Source: Erythrobacter sanguineus (GTDB taxonomy: Bacteria; Pseudomonadota; Alphaproteobacteria; Sphingomonadales; Sphingomonadaceae). Taken from it: a stretch of 64,000 nucleotides of DNA. This document shows, one piece after another, positions 32,026-42,858 of this stretch. The DNA lies in assembly GCF_900143235.1 (NCBI RefSeq), contig NZ_FRDF01000002.1, positions 1 to 64,000 on the forward strand. Direction: 5' to 3'. Position 1 is the stretch's first letter, and the number at the start of each line of letters is the position of its first letter. Under the pieces are notes generated by a model. That model ran no database searches. It saw only the letters and a list, made by a program, of their open reading frames with translations, and was not told the DNA's origin. The position numbers were made by a program, and so were the translations under genes.

Positions 32026-32772
32026 ATGACCGAACCCAACAGGCCGGTGATTGTGCTGGTGCGTCCGCAACTGGGCGAAAACATTGGCAAGGCGGCGCGC
32101 GCGATGCTCAATTTCGGGCTTGCCGAGATGCGGCTGGTAGCCCCGCGTGATGGCTGGCCCAACCCTTCTGCCGGGCCTGCTGCGGCAGGGGCCGACATGG
32201 TGCTCGAACAGGCAAAGGTCTATGCCACCACCGCCGAAGCGGTCGCCGATTGCGCCCATGTCCATGCCACCACGGTCAGAAAGCGCGGCGTCACAAAGCC
32301 GGTGATCGGGGCCGACGAGGCCGGGCGGCAGGTGCATTCGCTCGCAGGGCGGCACGCGATCCTGTTCGGCCCGGAACGTTCGGGGCTGGAGACAGAGGAC
32401 GTGGCGCTGGCCCGCAATATAATCACCATTCCGATCAATCCCGAATTCGGATCGCTCAATCTCGCCCAGGCGGTGATCCTAGTGGCCTATGAATGGTCGC
32501 GGATCGGGCGTGAGACGGCGGGCGTTGATCCGGTGCTGGTGCAGCCCACGCTTGAGGATACGCTGCCCCCCGCCCCGCAGGACGAGCTTGACGGACTGGT
32601 CGCCCATTTCGAAAAGCTGCTGGAACCGCGCGGTTATTTCCTGCCTGAGGGCCGCGCCGAAGCGACGCGCCGCACCTTGCGCGGGGTGCTGACAAAGCCA
32701 GGCTGGAATCATCTTGAAGTGCGCACCTTGCGCGGTGTTCTCACCACACTCGATCGCAAGATCCGCGACTGA
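32026..32772 (+). CDS. trmJ: tRNA (cytidine/uridine-2'-O-)-methyltransferase TrmJ
   Basis: The 248-aa product is a SPOUT-family methyltransferase: an N-terminal VIVLVRPQLGENIGKAARAM, and the knot region with LFGPERSGLETEDVALA and INPEFGSLNLAQAVILVAYE. A C-terminal extension ends in an RRTLRGVLTKPGW-type segment. TrmJ methylates the ribose of position 32 in several tRNAs. The similar TrmL/TrmH enzymes are less likely given the sequence FGSLNLAQA and the C-terminal arm. It starts 9 bp after nrdR. Confidence 0.88.
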   Translation: MTEPNRPVIVLVRPQLGENIGKAARAMLNFGLAEMRLVAPRDGWPNPSAGPAAAGADMVLEQAKVYATTAEAVADCAHVHATTVRKRGVTKPVIGADEAGRQVHSLAGRHAILFGPERSGLETEDVALARNIITIPINPEFGSLNLAQAVILVAYEWSRIGRETAGVDPVLVQPTLEDTLPPAPQDELDGLVAHFEKLLEPRGYFLPEGRAEATRRTLRGVLTKPGWNHLEVRTLRGVLTTLDRKIRD

Positions 32773-32950
32773 GCGCAACGCGCCGCTCCTGCAAGGCTTG
32801 ACCTTGCGCCCCATCCTGCTATGCGCGCGCCTTCGCAATTGGCCCTGCACCCCGGTGAAGCAGTGGCCGCATCAGGCGGTTCGGCCTGATGGTGCGATGC
32901 CGGGTTGAATGTCCACCAACGGGGTGGATCAGCAATTTGAAGGAAGACAT

Positions 32951-33565
32951 ATGTCGAAGCGCAAAAGCGCCAAGTACAAGCTTGACCGCCGGATGGGCGA
33001 AAACATCTGGGGTCGCCCCAATTCCCCGGTGAACAAGCGTTCCTACGGCCCCGGCCAGCACGGTCAGCGCCGCAAGGGCAAGATGAGCGACTTCGGCCTG
33101 CAGCTGCGCGCCAAGCAGAAGCTCAAGGGCTATTACGGCGACGTCACCGAAAAGCAGTTCAAGCGCACCTATGCCGAAGCTTCGCGCATGAAGGGCGATA
33201 CCAGCCAGAACCTGATCGGCCTGCTTGAGCGCCGTCTGGACATGGTGGTCTACCGCGCCAAGTTTGCGCCGACCATCTTCTCCGCGCGTCAGGTCGTCAG
33301 CCATGGTCACATCTATGTGAACGGCGTGAAGTGCAACATCGCCTCGCGCCGGATCGATGTGGGTGATGTCATCAGCCTCGGCAGCAAGGCCAAGGAAATG
33401 GCGCTGGTGATCGAGGCGCAGAGCCTCGCCGAGCGTGACATTCCCGACTACGTCGCGCCCGACGGCAACGACAAGGTGGCCTTCACCCGCGTGCCGAAGC
33501 TCGACGAAGTACCCTATCCAGTGACGATGGAACCGAACCTGGTGGTCGAATTCTACTCGCGCTGA
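32951..33565 (+). CDS. rpsD: 30S ribosomal protein S4
   Basis: S4 nucleates 30S assembly on 16S rRNA. The start [20 protein letters not shown] (ATG at 32951, AGGAAG upstream) gives 204 aa. [20 protein letters not shown] and the S4 RNA-binding fold [20 protein letters not shown] are clear. Alphaproteobacterial S4 proteins lack the N-terminal zinc cysteines, as here. A strong terminator follows. Confidence 0.97.
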   Translation: MSKRKSAKYKLDRRMGENIWGRPNSPVNKRSYGPGQHGQRRKGKMSDFGLQLRAKQKLKGYYGDVTEKQFKRTYAEASRMKGDTSQNLIGLLERRLDMVVYRAKFAPTIFSARQVVSHGHIYVNGVKCNIASRRIDVGDVISLGSKAKEMALVIEAQSLAERDIPDYVAPDGNDKVAFTRVPKLDEVPYPVTMEPNLVVEFYSR

Positions 33566-33592
33566 TCGGCGCACACCGACGACACACGAATG

Positions 33593-33624
33593 GGGCGGCT
33601 CCGCTGGAGCCGCCCTTTTCTTTT
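33593..33624 (+). terminator. Intrinsic terminator after rpsD
   Basis: A perfect 10-bp stem GGGCGGCTCC/GGAGCCGCCC with loop GCT, followed by TTTTCTTTT, 27 bp after the rpsD stop. Confidence 0.92.
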
Positions 33625-33674
33625 GGGGCGCGCGTTGCGATGATCGGCCTGCTGTTGAGGGAGGCCATGCGATC

Positions 33675-34312
33675 ATGAAAGTGCTGCTGCTGGATGGGCA
33701 TCCGGATGAAGGCCGCCTGACAACGCATCTGCTGGATGCCTATGCTGCCGCCCTGCCCGAAACCGCAGAGGTCACCCGCATTGCCGTGCGCGATCTCGCC
33801 TTCACCCCGGTGCTGCGCCACGGCTACCGGCAGCGCACCGAGTGGGAGCCGGATATCCTTCGGCTCGCCGAGCAGCTCGATGCCTGCGATCATCTGGTGA
33901 TCGCCTTCCCGATGTGGTGGGGGGCCGAGCCTGCCCAGCTCAAGGGCCTCATCGACCGGCTGTTCCTGCCCGGGTTCACCTTCGCCTATCACCTCGGCGA
34001 TCCGTGGTGGGACAAGCTGATGCAGGGCCGGTCAGCCGATCTGATCGCGACGATGGACACCCCCCCTTCGTGCTGCGCTGGTATTACGGCAATCCGCTGA
34101 TCCGCCGCTGGAAGGGGCAGGTGCTCGGGTTTTGCGGCTTTGCCCCGGTGCGCACGCTGTCGCTCGGCCCGGTGGGCGAAACCACCCCGCCGCGCAATAT
34201 CGCGAAGTGGGAGCAGCGGGTCGCCAGGCTGGCGCGCTCGATCCGGCAGAAGGCGCCCGAGAAGAAGCAGCCGAGCCTCGCTGCCTTCCTGAACCGCGAA
34301 GTCAGTCCCTGA
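33675..34312 (+). pseudogene. Flavodoxin-fold NAD(P)H dehydrogenase (quinone), frameshifted
   Basis: The first frame (from ATG 33675) encodes a KefF/MdaB-type flavodoxin-2 protein: MKVLLLDGHPDEGRLTTHLL, FPMWWGAEPAQLKGLIDRLF, then stops at 34098-34100. The rest of the fold continues in another frame (WYYGNPLIRRWKGQVLGFCG to the stop at 34310-34312). The switch lies in a run of seven C at 34060-34066, and eight C would restore the frame (MDTPPFVLRWYY). So the gene is broken by a 1-base slip, or the run is a sequencing error or a phase-variable tract. Its end overlaps the convergent chorismate mutase gene by 11 bp. Confidence 0.85.
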
Positions 34313-34613
34313 TCCGGTCCCATTCGGTGAATTCATAGGCGATCGAGCCTTCGACAAGGCGTTCCCAGATGTCGCCAACGACATTGCCGGGGATGCCCTG
34401 CGCCTCGGCCGCAGCAACGGCGGCGGCGATGACGCTAGCCTTGCGGTCTTCGTCACGCACCGCATCGCGGTTCGATTTGATCCGGGCGGCCGCGCGCATA
34501 TAGCCAAAGCGGGTTGCCAGCAGTGCCACCAGTTCACGGTCAAGCGCATCGACCCCGGCGCGCACCTCGGCCATGGTGGTGCAATTCTCAGGGCTCAGGG
34601 GAATGTCGTTCAT
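34302..34613 (-). CDS. Chorismate mutase (AroQ type)
   Basis: The 103-aa product is a short all-helical AroQ chorismate mutase, which converts chorismate to prephenate for Phe/Tyr synthesis. The helix-1 pattern is VRAGVDALDRELVALLATRFG, where the early Arg and the ALLATR arginine are the expected ligand residues; RIKSNRDAVRDEDRKASVI (the K and RDEDR region) follows. It resembles PchB-sized stand-alone enzymes. It lies downstream of the S9 peptidase gene on the same strand. Confidence 0.88.
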   Translation of the reverse strand: MNDIPLSPENCTTMAEVRAGVDALDRELVALLATRFGYMRAAARIKSNRDAVRDEDRKASVIAAAVAAAEAQGIPGNVVGDIWERLVEGSIAYEFTEWDRIRD

Positions 34614-34664
34614 GGCCTTCGCCCTAGGCGTTCAATGCCGGATTTGTCGAGTGCCTTCCCGCGC

Positions 34665-36689
34665 TTACCCGCCCCGACCCAGCGCCTCGTCAAGAAAGCG
34701 GCCAATGATCGCAAGCATGTCGGTGCGGGCCTTGCTGTCGCCGAGGCCATGCTGGAGGTCTTCATATTCGTGATAGATCACCGGCTTGCCCGCATCCTTC
34801 AGCGCCTTTTCCATCGAGCGCGCATGGCGCACATCGACGTTGAGATCGCGGGTGCCGTGGAACAGCGCGACCGGCGCGGCGAATTGATCGGCATGGCGGC
34901 GCGGACTGCCGGCATCGACATGAGGCCCCTGCCCGATAAAATCGCGCACCAGACGAAAGCTGGTATAGCCGCGCTTGTCCTCAGCCAGATAGGCCAGATC
35001 GGTGACCGGGGCGATTCCCACCACCGCCTTGAACAGGGCAGGATCAAGCACCTGTGATTGCAGCGCGGCATAACCGCCATAGGACCATCCGACGATGGCA
35101 AGCTGATCGGGCCGGGCAACACCTTCGCTCACCAGCCAGCGCCCGGCATCGTTCACGTCGCCGATTGCCACGTCCCACGCCTTGAACCCGTTGCGCCCGT
35201 ACCAGTCCGCGCCGTAACCCGATGATCCGCGGTAATTCGGCTGGAGCACGGCAAACCCGCGCGCGGTGAAGAACTGCACCAGCCAGTCGAACCCCCATTC
35301 ATCGCGCGCCGATGGCCCGCCGTGCGGCATCACGATGGCGGGAAGGTTCTTCCCGTCCGAACCCGGTGGCAGCGTGAGATAGGCCGGGATCTGCGTCCCG
35401 TCCGCCGCGGGATAGGTGACCGGTTGCATCCGGCCCATTTCCCGCTCGGCAAGTTCGGCGCGCACCGGCAGGATTGGTTCGAGCGTGCGTTTGCCTTTAT
35501 CGAACAGGTAGACCATGCCCAGCTGGGTGTCGCTTGAGGCGATGAGCAACAATTGCTGTTCGTTGCTGCTCGCTCCGACGATGTTGATCATCGGCTGATC
35601 GGGCAACGCCTTTCCCAGATCTTCCGCCAGCTTCGCGAGTTCGGGGCTGAAATAGGCGATGGCGCGCTTTTCGGTGGCGTAGCTCGCCCCGACCACGCGG
35701 CGCTGGCGACCTATCCTGATAAGTGTATCGACATCGACATCCTCGCGCGCCATCAGAAGGGCGCCCGTGCCGCTGCCATCAAGCGCGAATTCGGCAATCG
35801 CATCATAACCGCCCTTGCGGATGAATCCGATTGCGACATTGCGCGTACTATTGACCGATACCGGCGTAAACCACGGCACTTCCCGCCCTTCGATCGAGAG
35901 GTTGTCCAGCGTCTTCCAGCCCCAGCTGCCGATTGCGCGGTAGAAGTAATTGTAGTCACCGGTCAGCCGGCCATTACGGTCATACTTGGCGCGCACCTTG
36001 ATCCGCACCTGCCCGGCCTCGTCCGCGACAAAACGCTGCGCCGCCGGATCGGCACTTTCGAGCACCTTGCGCCTGGCCGAGGCGGCATCAATCATATCGA
36101 CCCCGAGGCCCTCAGCATCACTGGAAATCCGGCCAGCGCCGCCGCGTTCGGGTACATAATCGCGCGAGACGAGAATCTGCCCGGCCTCGCCGCCCACATC
36201 GAGCGCGAGTACATCGCCCCCTTGCTGGGCAAACCCGATCGCTCTGGCCGACTGGCGCTTGCTCAGTTCGGTGACCTCGCCGCTGTCCACATTTATCGAA
36301 AACAACCGGTCAAACGGGATCAGCATCCCGTCACCGCCATCGGCCATGCCTGCAACCTGACATACCAATCGCGCGTCGCTGGCCCATTCGCACCAGTCGA
36401 GATCAGCGATCTTTTCGGAATTACCGAGAATCGGCCTGATGGTCGCGTCGCCGGCAAGGTCGATCACATTGAGGCCCTCGGCATGCTCCGGCCCTGCGCC
36501 AATAAAAGCGACCTTTGTGCCCGAAGGCGACAGCGAAATGTCGAGCACGGTCTCCCGCACACCGAACAGGGCGGCGGCGGTTTCAAGATCGCTCTCCTGC
36601 GCGGCAGCAGGGGCGGCCAGCATGGCGATGGCCCCCGTCATCATGGCGGCGGCCAAAGCAGTGCCGCTGCCATTTCGCGCGAATTTCAC
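34665..36689 (-). CDS. Secreted S9-family (prolyl oligopeptidase-like) peptidase
   Basis: The 674-aa product has an N-terminal signal peptide ending near AAPAAAQE, a beta-propeller-type middle region and a C-terminal alpha/beta-hydrolase domain. The catalytic Ser is in GWSYGGYA (about residue 536), preceded by NYRGSSGYG; the Asp is probably in FHGTRDLNVD and the His in DLQHGL. The family cleaves short peptides in the periplasm. Several such enzymes are usual in sphingomonads. Specificity is not deducible. Confidence 0.9.
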   Translation of the reverse strand: MKFARNGSGTALAAAMMTGAIAMLAAPAAAQESDLETAAALFGVRETVLDISLSPSGTKVAFIGAGPEHAEGLNVIDLAGDATIRPILGNSEKIADLDWCEWASDARLVCQVAGMADGGDGMLIPFDRLFSINVDSGEVTELSKRQSARAIGFAQQGGDVLALDVGGEAGQILVSRDYVPERGGAGRISSDAEGLGVDMIDAASARRKVLESADPAAQRFVADEAGQVRIKVRAKYDRNGRLTGDYNYFYRAIGSWGWKTLDNLSIEGREVPWFTPVSVNSTRNVAIGFIRKGGYDAIAEFALDGSGTGALLMAREDVDVDTLIRIGRQRRVVGASYATEKRAIAYFSPELAKLAEDLGKALPDQPMINIVGASSNEQQLLLIASSDTQLGMVYLFDKGKRTLEPILPVRAELAEREMGRMQPVTYPAADGTQIPAYLTLPPGSDGKNLPAIVMPHGGPSARDEWGFDWLVQFFTARGFAVLQPNYRGSSGYGADWYGRNGFKAWDVAIGDVNDAGRWLVSEGVARPDQLAIVGWSYGGYAALQSQVLDPALFKAVVGIAPVTDLAYLAEDKRGYTSFRLVRDFIGQGPHVDAGSPRRHADQFAAPVALFHGTRDLNVDVRHARSMEKALKDAGKPVIYHEYEDLQHGLGDSKARTDMLAIIGRFLDEALGRGG

Positions 36690-36743
36690 GACCCCTTGCC
36701 CCCTCGCTGCAAGAGCATCAGGCTATCCCAAGCCGCGCTGCAA

Positions 36744-37892
<1,149 letters not shown>

Positions 37893-37938
37893 CTAGCGCT
37901 GCTTGCGCGCGCTGTCACGCCTTCGCGAGAGGAGCAGC

Positions 37939-37973
37939 AAAAAGGCCGGAGCAGCGCGGGGGCTGCTCCGGCC
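37939..37973 (-). terminator. Intrinsic terminator after the outer-membrane protein gene
   Basis: On the minus strand a perfect 12-bp stem GGCCGGAGCAGC/GCTGCTCCGGCC with a 6-base loop, followed by TTTTT (37943-37939). It lies about 25 bp after the stop at 37998. Confidence 0.92.
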
Positions 37974-37997
37974 GTGAATCTGGTGGGTGGCTCAGCC

Positions 37998-38534
37998 TCA
38001 GAAGGCGAAGAGCAGGCCCACCGTCGCGCGGGTGGTGTCAAATGCGATGGTGTCGATCCCGGCGCGGAAACGCACCGGGCTTTCACCCAGACCGAATTCG
38101 ACACCGGCACCGACGAGATAATCGCCGTCCGAACTGTCAAAGCCCACCAGCGGGTTGACGCCCAGCAGGTTGCCAAGATCCAGATCGACTTTCTGGTAAC
38201 CGCCGCGCACGAAGATCTTGCCGCTTTCGCCGACGCGCACACCGGCGCGCGCGGCAATGCCGTATTCATTATCGATCGCGCCATCGCCAATGTGGAAATT
38301 GCCTTCGGCACCGACGAAGAAGGTCTGGCCGACCGGCACATCGACACCGGCGACGATGCCGTAGATGCCGCCATTATCATCGGGCAGTCCCAGCCCGAGA
38401 TCGTGGATCCCGGCAGATGCGCCAACATAGACTTCAGGTCCATCATTCGACTGCGCGTGGGCGGCTGCCGGAAGCGCGATCATGGCAATCGCGGCGCCGA
38501 TGACTGCGGGCGTGGTGATTGCGATTTTCCTCAT
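37998..38534 (-). CDS. Outer-membrane beta-barrel protein (opacity/porin-like)
   Basis: From the ATG at 38532-38534 (MRKIAITT) the product is 178 aa, with a signal peptide ending ALPAAAHAQS. The rest is made of alternating beta strands such as EVYVGASAGIHDLGLG and IFVRGGYQKVDLDL, and ends GLLFAF, with the terminal Phe recognised by the Bam complex. It resembles the 8-stranded outer-membrane protein family. Its role is unknown. It has its own strong terminator. Confidence 0.82.
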   Translation of the reverse strand: MRKIAITTPAVIGAAIAMIALPAAAHAQSNDGPEVYVGASAGIHDLGLGLPDDNGGIYGIVAGVDVPVGQTFFVGAEGNFHIGDGAIDNEYGIAARAGVRVGESGKIFVRGGYQKVDLDLGNLLGVNPLVGFDSSDGDYLVGAGVEFGLGESPVRFRAGIDTIAFDTTRATVGLLFAF

Positions 38535-38696
38535 GCGTTTATATCCTTTTTTCTTGCCTGCCGCAGGGGGTGCGGTAGCCAGCAAGCGATTAGGATTCGG
38601 TCACTTTCTGTCACATGAACGGGACGACCAATTGCCGCCAGGGTCAGACGGATGGTGCTTGCCGTTCGACCAGAGGCGCAGGCCCGATGGCCTGCT

Positions 38697-39464
38697 TCAT
38701 TCGCGCAGGCGCCATCCGGTGCGGAAGATCACCGCGATGATCACGACGCACAGCACAAGGAAACCGAGCGTGAGCCCCAGCGAAACCGCAATCGGCACAT
38801 CCGATGTGCCGTAGAACGTCCAGCGCAGCCCGCTCACCAGAAAGGCAATCGGATTGGCAAGCGCCACCGCATCCCACGGGGCGGGCAGATCGCGGATCGA
38901 ATAGAAGGTGCCGCCAAGGAAGGTCAGCGGGGTGAGGATCAGCAGCGGGATGATGCCCAACTTTTCGAACGAATCCGCCCAGATGCCCAGGATGAAGCCG
39001 AACAGCGCAAAACTTGCTGCCACCAGCATGATGTAGAGCGCAGCAAAGATCGGATGGGCGATCTGGTAATCGACGAAGAAGGTCGCCGTGCCAAGGATGA
39101 TCGCCGCCAGTATCAGCCCCTTCGTGGCCGCCGCGCCGACAAACCCGGCAAGCGTTTCGGCCACGCCCACAGGGGCTGACAGCAATTCGTAGATCGTGCC
39201 GGTAAAGCGCGGCATGTAGATGCCGAAACTGGCATTGCTGGTGGTTTCGCCCAGCAGGGTCAGCATCAGCAGGCCGGGGATGATGAAGGCCCCGTAGGGC
39301 ACGCCGCCGATCGGCTCCATCCGCGCGCCGATCACCGATCCGAACACCACGAAATAGAGCGAGGTGGTGAGCACCGGCGATAGGATCGACTGGAATGCGG
39401 TGCGGAACGCGCGGCTCATTTCGCGGCGATAAATGGAGAGCGCGCTGCGCAGGTTGAAATGCAT
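38697..39464 (-). CDS. ABC-2 type transporter permease (YadH-like)
   Basis: The 255-aa product (ATG at 39462-39464; a GTG one codon earlier is possible) has six membrane segments and the ABC-2 signature [17 protein letters not shown] region, typical of NodJ/YadH-type exporters. It overlaps the stop of the ATPase gene (TGATG). With the ATPase it should form an exporter; the substrate is unknown. Confidence 0.9.
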   Translation of the reverse strand: MHFNLRSALSIYRREMSRAFRTAFQSILSPVLTTSLYFVVFGSVIGARMEPIGGVPYGAFIIPGLLMLTLLGETTSNASFGIYMPRFTGTIYELLSAPVGVAETLAGFVGAAATKGLILAAIILGTATFFVDYQIAHPIFAALYIMLVAASFALFGFILGIWADSFEKLGIIPLLILTPLTFLGGTFYSIRDLPAPWDAVALANPIAFLVSGLRWTFYGTSDVPIAVSLGLTLGFLVLCVVIIAVIFRTGWRLRE

Positions 39465-40408
39465 CACGCCGGCTCCCCTTCGCCCAGCAGGCCGACAAAA
39501 ATGTCTTCAAGCGAGCTGTCGTGGATGTCGAGGGTGGTATAGGCGATGCCCGCGCGGGTCAGCGCCTGCGTCAATTGCGCCACCTCCGCCCGGCCACCAC
39601 CTTCACCGGCGCTGCCGCCGCGATAGATCAGCCGCCTGCCGCCCTCGCCCAGTTCAACCGGGAACGCGGCAATATCCGGTGGCAGCGCGGCCAGCGGCGC
39701 GGCCAGATCGATCACCGCTTCGGTGGTGCCGAGCCGTTCCATCATCGCGTGTTTTTCGTCCACCATCAGGATGCGCCCGCTGCGGATGATCCCCACGCGA
39801 TCGGCCATTTCCTCGGCTTCCTCGATGTAATGGGTGGTGAGGATGATGGTCACGCCGCGTTCCTTGAGCGCGGCGATCTGCTGCCACATGCCCTTGCGCA
39901 GTTCCACATCCACACCGGCGGTGGGTTCATCAAGGAACAGCAATTCGGGATCATGCGCCAGCGCCTTGGCGATCAGAACGCGGCGCTTCATCCCGCCCGA
40001 AAGCGCACGGATCTGCGCGTCCTTCTTGTCCCACAGCGACAGGCTTTTGAGGATCTCCTCAAGCCGCGCGGCATCGTAAGGCTTGCCGAACAGGCCTTGC
40101 GAATAGGTGACAGCGCGCCACACGGTTTCAAACATGTCGGTGGCAAGCTCCTGCGGCACCAACCCGATCCGCGCCCGCGCGGCCCGCCAGTCGCGCGCCA
40201 GATCATGCCCGAAAGCGGTCATCGTGCCGCCCGTGGGCCGCACCAACCCGCAAACCGCACCGATCAGCGTCGTCTTGCCCGCCCCGTTCGGCCCGAGCAG
40301 TGCGAAGATCTCTCCGGCGCGGATATCCAGATCAACCTTGTCGAGCGCCCGGATGCCGCCCTTATAGGTCTTGGTCAGGCCGCGGATCGAAAGGATGGGT
40401 TCGCTCAT
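39464..40408 (-). CDS. ABC transporter ATP-binding protein (YadG-like)
   Basis: From [18 protein letters not shown] (ATG at 40406-40408) the product is 314 aa. Walker A is [10 protein letters not shown], the Q-loop is [10 protein letters not shown], the signature is [10 protein letters not shown], Walker B is [12 protein letters not shown] and the switch His is in [12 protein letters not shown]. The C-terminal 70 residues are the extra domain found in drug/polysaccharide-type exporters. It lies 10 bp after queA and is coupled to the permease, so an ATPase-permease pair ends this operon. Confidence 0.94.
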   Translation of the reverse strand: MSEPILSIRGLTKTYKGGIRALDKVDLDIRAGEIFALLGPNGAGKTTLIGAVCGLVRPTGGTMTAFGHDLARDWRAARARIGLVPQELATDMFETVWRAVTYSQGLFGKPYDAARLEEILKSLSLWDKKDAQIRALSGGMKRRVLIAKALAHDPELLFLDEPTAGVDVELRKGMWQQIAALKERGVTIILTTHYIEEAEEMADRVGIIRSGRILMVDEKHAMMERLGTTEAVIDLAAPLAALPPDIAAFPVELGEGGRRLIYRGGSAGEGGGRAEVAQLTQALTRAGIAYTTLDIHDSSLEDIFVGLLGEGEPA

Positions 40409-40418
40409 CCCGCCAGCG

Positions 40419-41456
40419 CTAGGGCAGCAGCAACGATGAGTCACCATACGAATAGAACCGGTATTCATTGGCGATGGCATGGGCATAGGCCGCCATCATC
40501 CGGTCGCGCCCCATCAAGGCGCTGACCAGCATCATCAGAGTCGATTTGGGCAGGTGGAAATTGGTCATCAACCCATCGACCGCACGCAATCTGTAGCCCG
40601 GCGTGATGAAGATCGCAGTGTCCCCGGCGAAGGGCTGGATGATGCCGTTTTCATCGACCGCGCTTTCAAGCAGGCGCAGAGATGTGGTGCCAACGGCGAT
40701 GATCCTGCCCCCCTTGGCGCGAGCTTCATTGAGCTGATCGGCAGTGGTCTGCGAAATGCGCCCGAATTCGGCGTGCATCTGGTGATCGTCGGTATCGTCC
40801 GCCTTGACCGGCAGGAAGGTGCCTGCCCCGACATGCAGCGTCAGCATCGCCCGCCCAATCCCGGCGGCGTCCAGCGCATCGACCAGCCTCGGGGTAAAAT
40901 GCAGCGATGCCGTGGGCGCGGCCACAGCGCCTTTTTCGGCGGCGAACATGGTCTGATAATCTTCCAGATCCTGTGCATCGACCCCGCGTTTTGACGCGAT
41001 ATAGGGCGGCAGCGGCATGGTGCCTGCACGATCAAGCAGGACTTCGACCGGCTCCTCACCCTCGAACAACAGCGTGATCGAACCATCGCCAAGCCGTTCC
41101 TCGGCCAGCGCCGTCACCCCGCCGCCGAAGATGATCTGATCGCCTTGCCGGACCCGCTTGGCATTGCGGATGAAGGCCTGCCAGCGGCGCAGGTCGATCC
41201 GCTTGTGCAAAGTCGCGCCGATCTTCGCCTCACCATCGGCACGGCGGCCTTCAAGCTGGGCGGGAATCACGCGGGTATCGTTGAACACCAGCACATCGCC
41301 GGGATTGAGAAGCGCGGGCAAATCACGCACGCCCCGATCCTCGAAGGGGGCATCGCTGCCCTGCACCACCAGCATCCGCGCCGCATCGCGCGGGCGCACC
41401 GGGCGCAGCGCAATGCGTGACTGCGGAAGATCGAAATCGAACAGGTCTACTTTCAT
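40419..41456 (-). CDS. queA: S-adenosylmethionine:tRNA ribosyltransferase-isomerase
   Basis: QueA transfers the ribosyl moiety of SAM to preQ1 in tRNA, forming epoxyqueuosine. The 345-aa product starts [20 protein letters not shown] and contains [44 protein letters not shown] and [12 protein letters not shown], all diagnostic. It lies 42 bp after the cyclophilin gene and 10 bp before the ABC ATPase. Confidence 0.97.
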   Translation of the reverse strand: MKVDLFDFDLPQSRIALRPVRPRDAARMLVVQGSDAPFEDRGVRDLPALLNPGDVLVFNDTRVIPAQLEGRRADGEAKIGATLHKRIDLRRWQAFIRNAKRVRQGDQIIFGGGVTALAEERLGDGSITLLFEGEEPVEVLLDRAGTMPLPPYIASKRGVDAQDLEDYQTMFAAEKGAVAAPTASLHFTPRLVDALDAAGIGRAMLTLHVGAGTFLPVKADDTDDHQMHAEFGRISQTTADQLNEARAKGGRIIAVGTTSLRLLESAVDENGIIQPFAGDTAIFITPGYRLRAVDGLMTNFHLPKSTLMMLVSALMGRDRMMAAYAHAIANEYRFYSYGDSSLLLP

Positions 41457-41498
41457 CGCCGCCGCGCATAATGCGCTGACAGGGCGCAGGAAAGAACT

Positions 41499-42239
41499 TT
41501 AACCCAGCGGCCCGCTCAGCATGTCGATAGTGACTGGCGCATCATCCCTGGGCGCGGGCGGCGGTGGCGGCGGTAGATTGTCGCTCGCCAGCGAGGCTTG
41601 CAGGATATAGCTCGGATCGGCGGGGGGCTCACCCCGGTTGATCGTGTCGACCGCATCCATGTTTTCGATCACGCGACCAAAATTGGTGTAGCGCTTGTCA
41701 AGGCTGAAACGCGGGTAGAAGACGATGAAGAACTGGCTGTTGGCGCTGTCTTCCTCGGAGGCGCGGGCCATTGCCACGGTCCCGCGCACATGCGGCATCG
41801 GGTTGAATTCAGCCTTGAGATCAGGCAGTTCGCTGCCGCCCTGCCCGGTGCCGGTCGGATCGCCGCTTTGCGCCATGAAACCATCGATCACGCGGTGAAA
41901 AATCACCCCGTTGTAAAAGCCGCTGCGGGTCAGTGTCTTGATCCGCTCGATATGTTCGGGCGCCCATTCGGGCATCAGGCGGATCTTCACCCGTTCGCCA
42001 TTCGACAGGTCGATCACCCAGACATTCTCGGGCTCGACCGCCGGATCATAATTGATCGGGGCATAGTTGAAGGACGGAATGGCGGCTTCTGCCCCGTCCC
42101 CGTCCCCGTCCTGATCCCCATCCTCGGCGGAGGTTCCCGCAGATGACGTTGCGTCGCCATCCTGGGCAAGCGACGGGGTGCCCGCAGCAAGCAGGAAGAG
42201 CGCACCAAGCGCGGAGGTGAACGTGGCTTTGATCATCAT
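41499..42239 (-). CDS. Exported cyclophilin-type peptidyl-prolyl isomerase
   Basis: The 246-aa product (two tandem ATGs; either may be used) has a signal peptide ending TPSLAQDG and then an Asp/Gly-rich linker (EDGDQDGDGDGAE). The cyclophilin core has FYNGVIFHRVIDGFMAQSGD with the catalytic Arg, NSQFFIVFYPRFSLDKRYT, and FGRVIENMDAVDTI. It probably acts in the periplasm, helping fold exported proteins. The acidic linker is unusual but could be a species feature. Confidence 0.92.
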   Translation of the reverse strand: MMIKATFTSALGALFLLAAGTPSLAQDGDATSSAGTSAEDGDQDGDGDGAEAAIPSFNYAPINYDPAVEPENVWVIDLSNGERVKIRLMPEWAPEHIERIKTLTRSGFYNGVIFHRVIDGFMAQSGDPTGTGQGGSELPDLKAEFNPMPHVRGTVAMARASEEDSANSQFFIVFYPRFSLDKRYTNFGRVIENMDAVDTINRGEPPADPSYILQASLASDNLPPPPPPAPRDDAPVTIDMLSGPLG

Positions 42240-42320
42240 TTCATCCGTATCAGACGCGCCCTTTAGCCATGCCCGGCTGACACTTCAATGAATGAAGCCA
42301 GACCTGTCGACATTGCGTGC

Positions 42321-42833
42321 CTAATAATCGCCCTTGGTCCCGGTTTCGCGCACCCGCGCCTCGACTTCGGCGCGTACCGGGGGGCTGACGAACCGGGTGA
42401 TGTCCCCGCCATAGATCGCGATTTCCTTGACCAGTTTGGACGCGATCGGTTGCAGCGAGACATCGGCCATCAGGAACACGGTTTCGATATTGTCGTCGAG
42501 CTGCTGGTTCATGCCGGCCATCTGATATTCATATTCGAAATCGGCGACCGCGCGCAGCCCCCGGATGATGACGGACGCCCTCTGTTTCTGCGCGAATTTC
42601 ACCAGCAAGGCGTTGAAACCCACCACCCTGACATTGTCCAGCCCCATCCGGGCGACTTCGCGTTCGACCATGGCGAAGCGCTCCTCGGTGGAGAACATCG
42701 GGTTCTTGGAAGGGTTGGTCGTCACCCCGATGATGAGGTCATCCACCAGCTTGGCACCGCGCCGGATGATATCGGCATGGCCCAGCGTGATCGGGTCGAA
42801 GGTTCCGGGATAAATCCCGACGCGGCATGTCAT
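42321..42833 (-). CDS. coaD: Phosphopantetheine adenylyltransferase
   Basis: CoaD adenylates 4'-phosphopantetheine, the penultimate step of CoA synthesis. The start MTCRVGIYPGTFDPITLGH (ATG at 42831-42833) gives 170 aa. The nucleotidyltransferase motif PGTFDPITLGH, RGLRAVADFEYEYQMA and LMADVSLQPIASKLVKE match the family. It lies 25 bp after ispA. Confidence 0.97.
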   Translation of the reverse strand: MTCRVGIYPGTFDPITLGHADIIRRGAKLVDDLIIGVTTNPSKNPMFSTEERFAMVEREVARMGLDNVRVVGFNALLVKFAQKQRASVIIRGLRAVADFEYEYQMAGMNQQLDDNIETVFLMADVSLQPIASKLVKEIAIYGGDITRFVSPPVRAEVEARVRETGTKGDY

Positions 42834-42858
42834 GGTGATTGTCCTTGTGACTTGCAGA

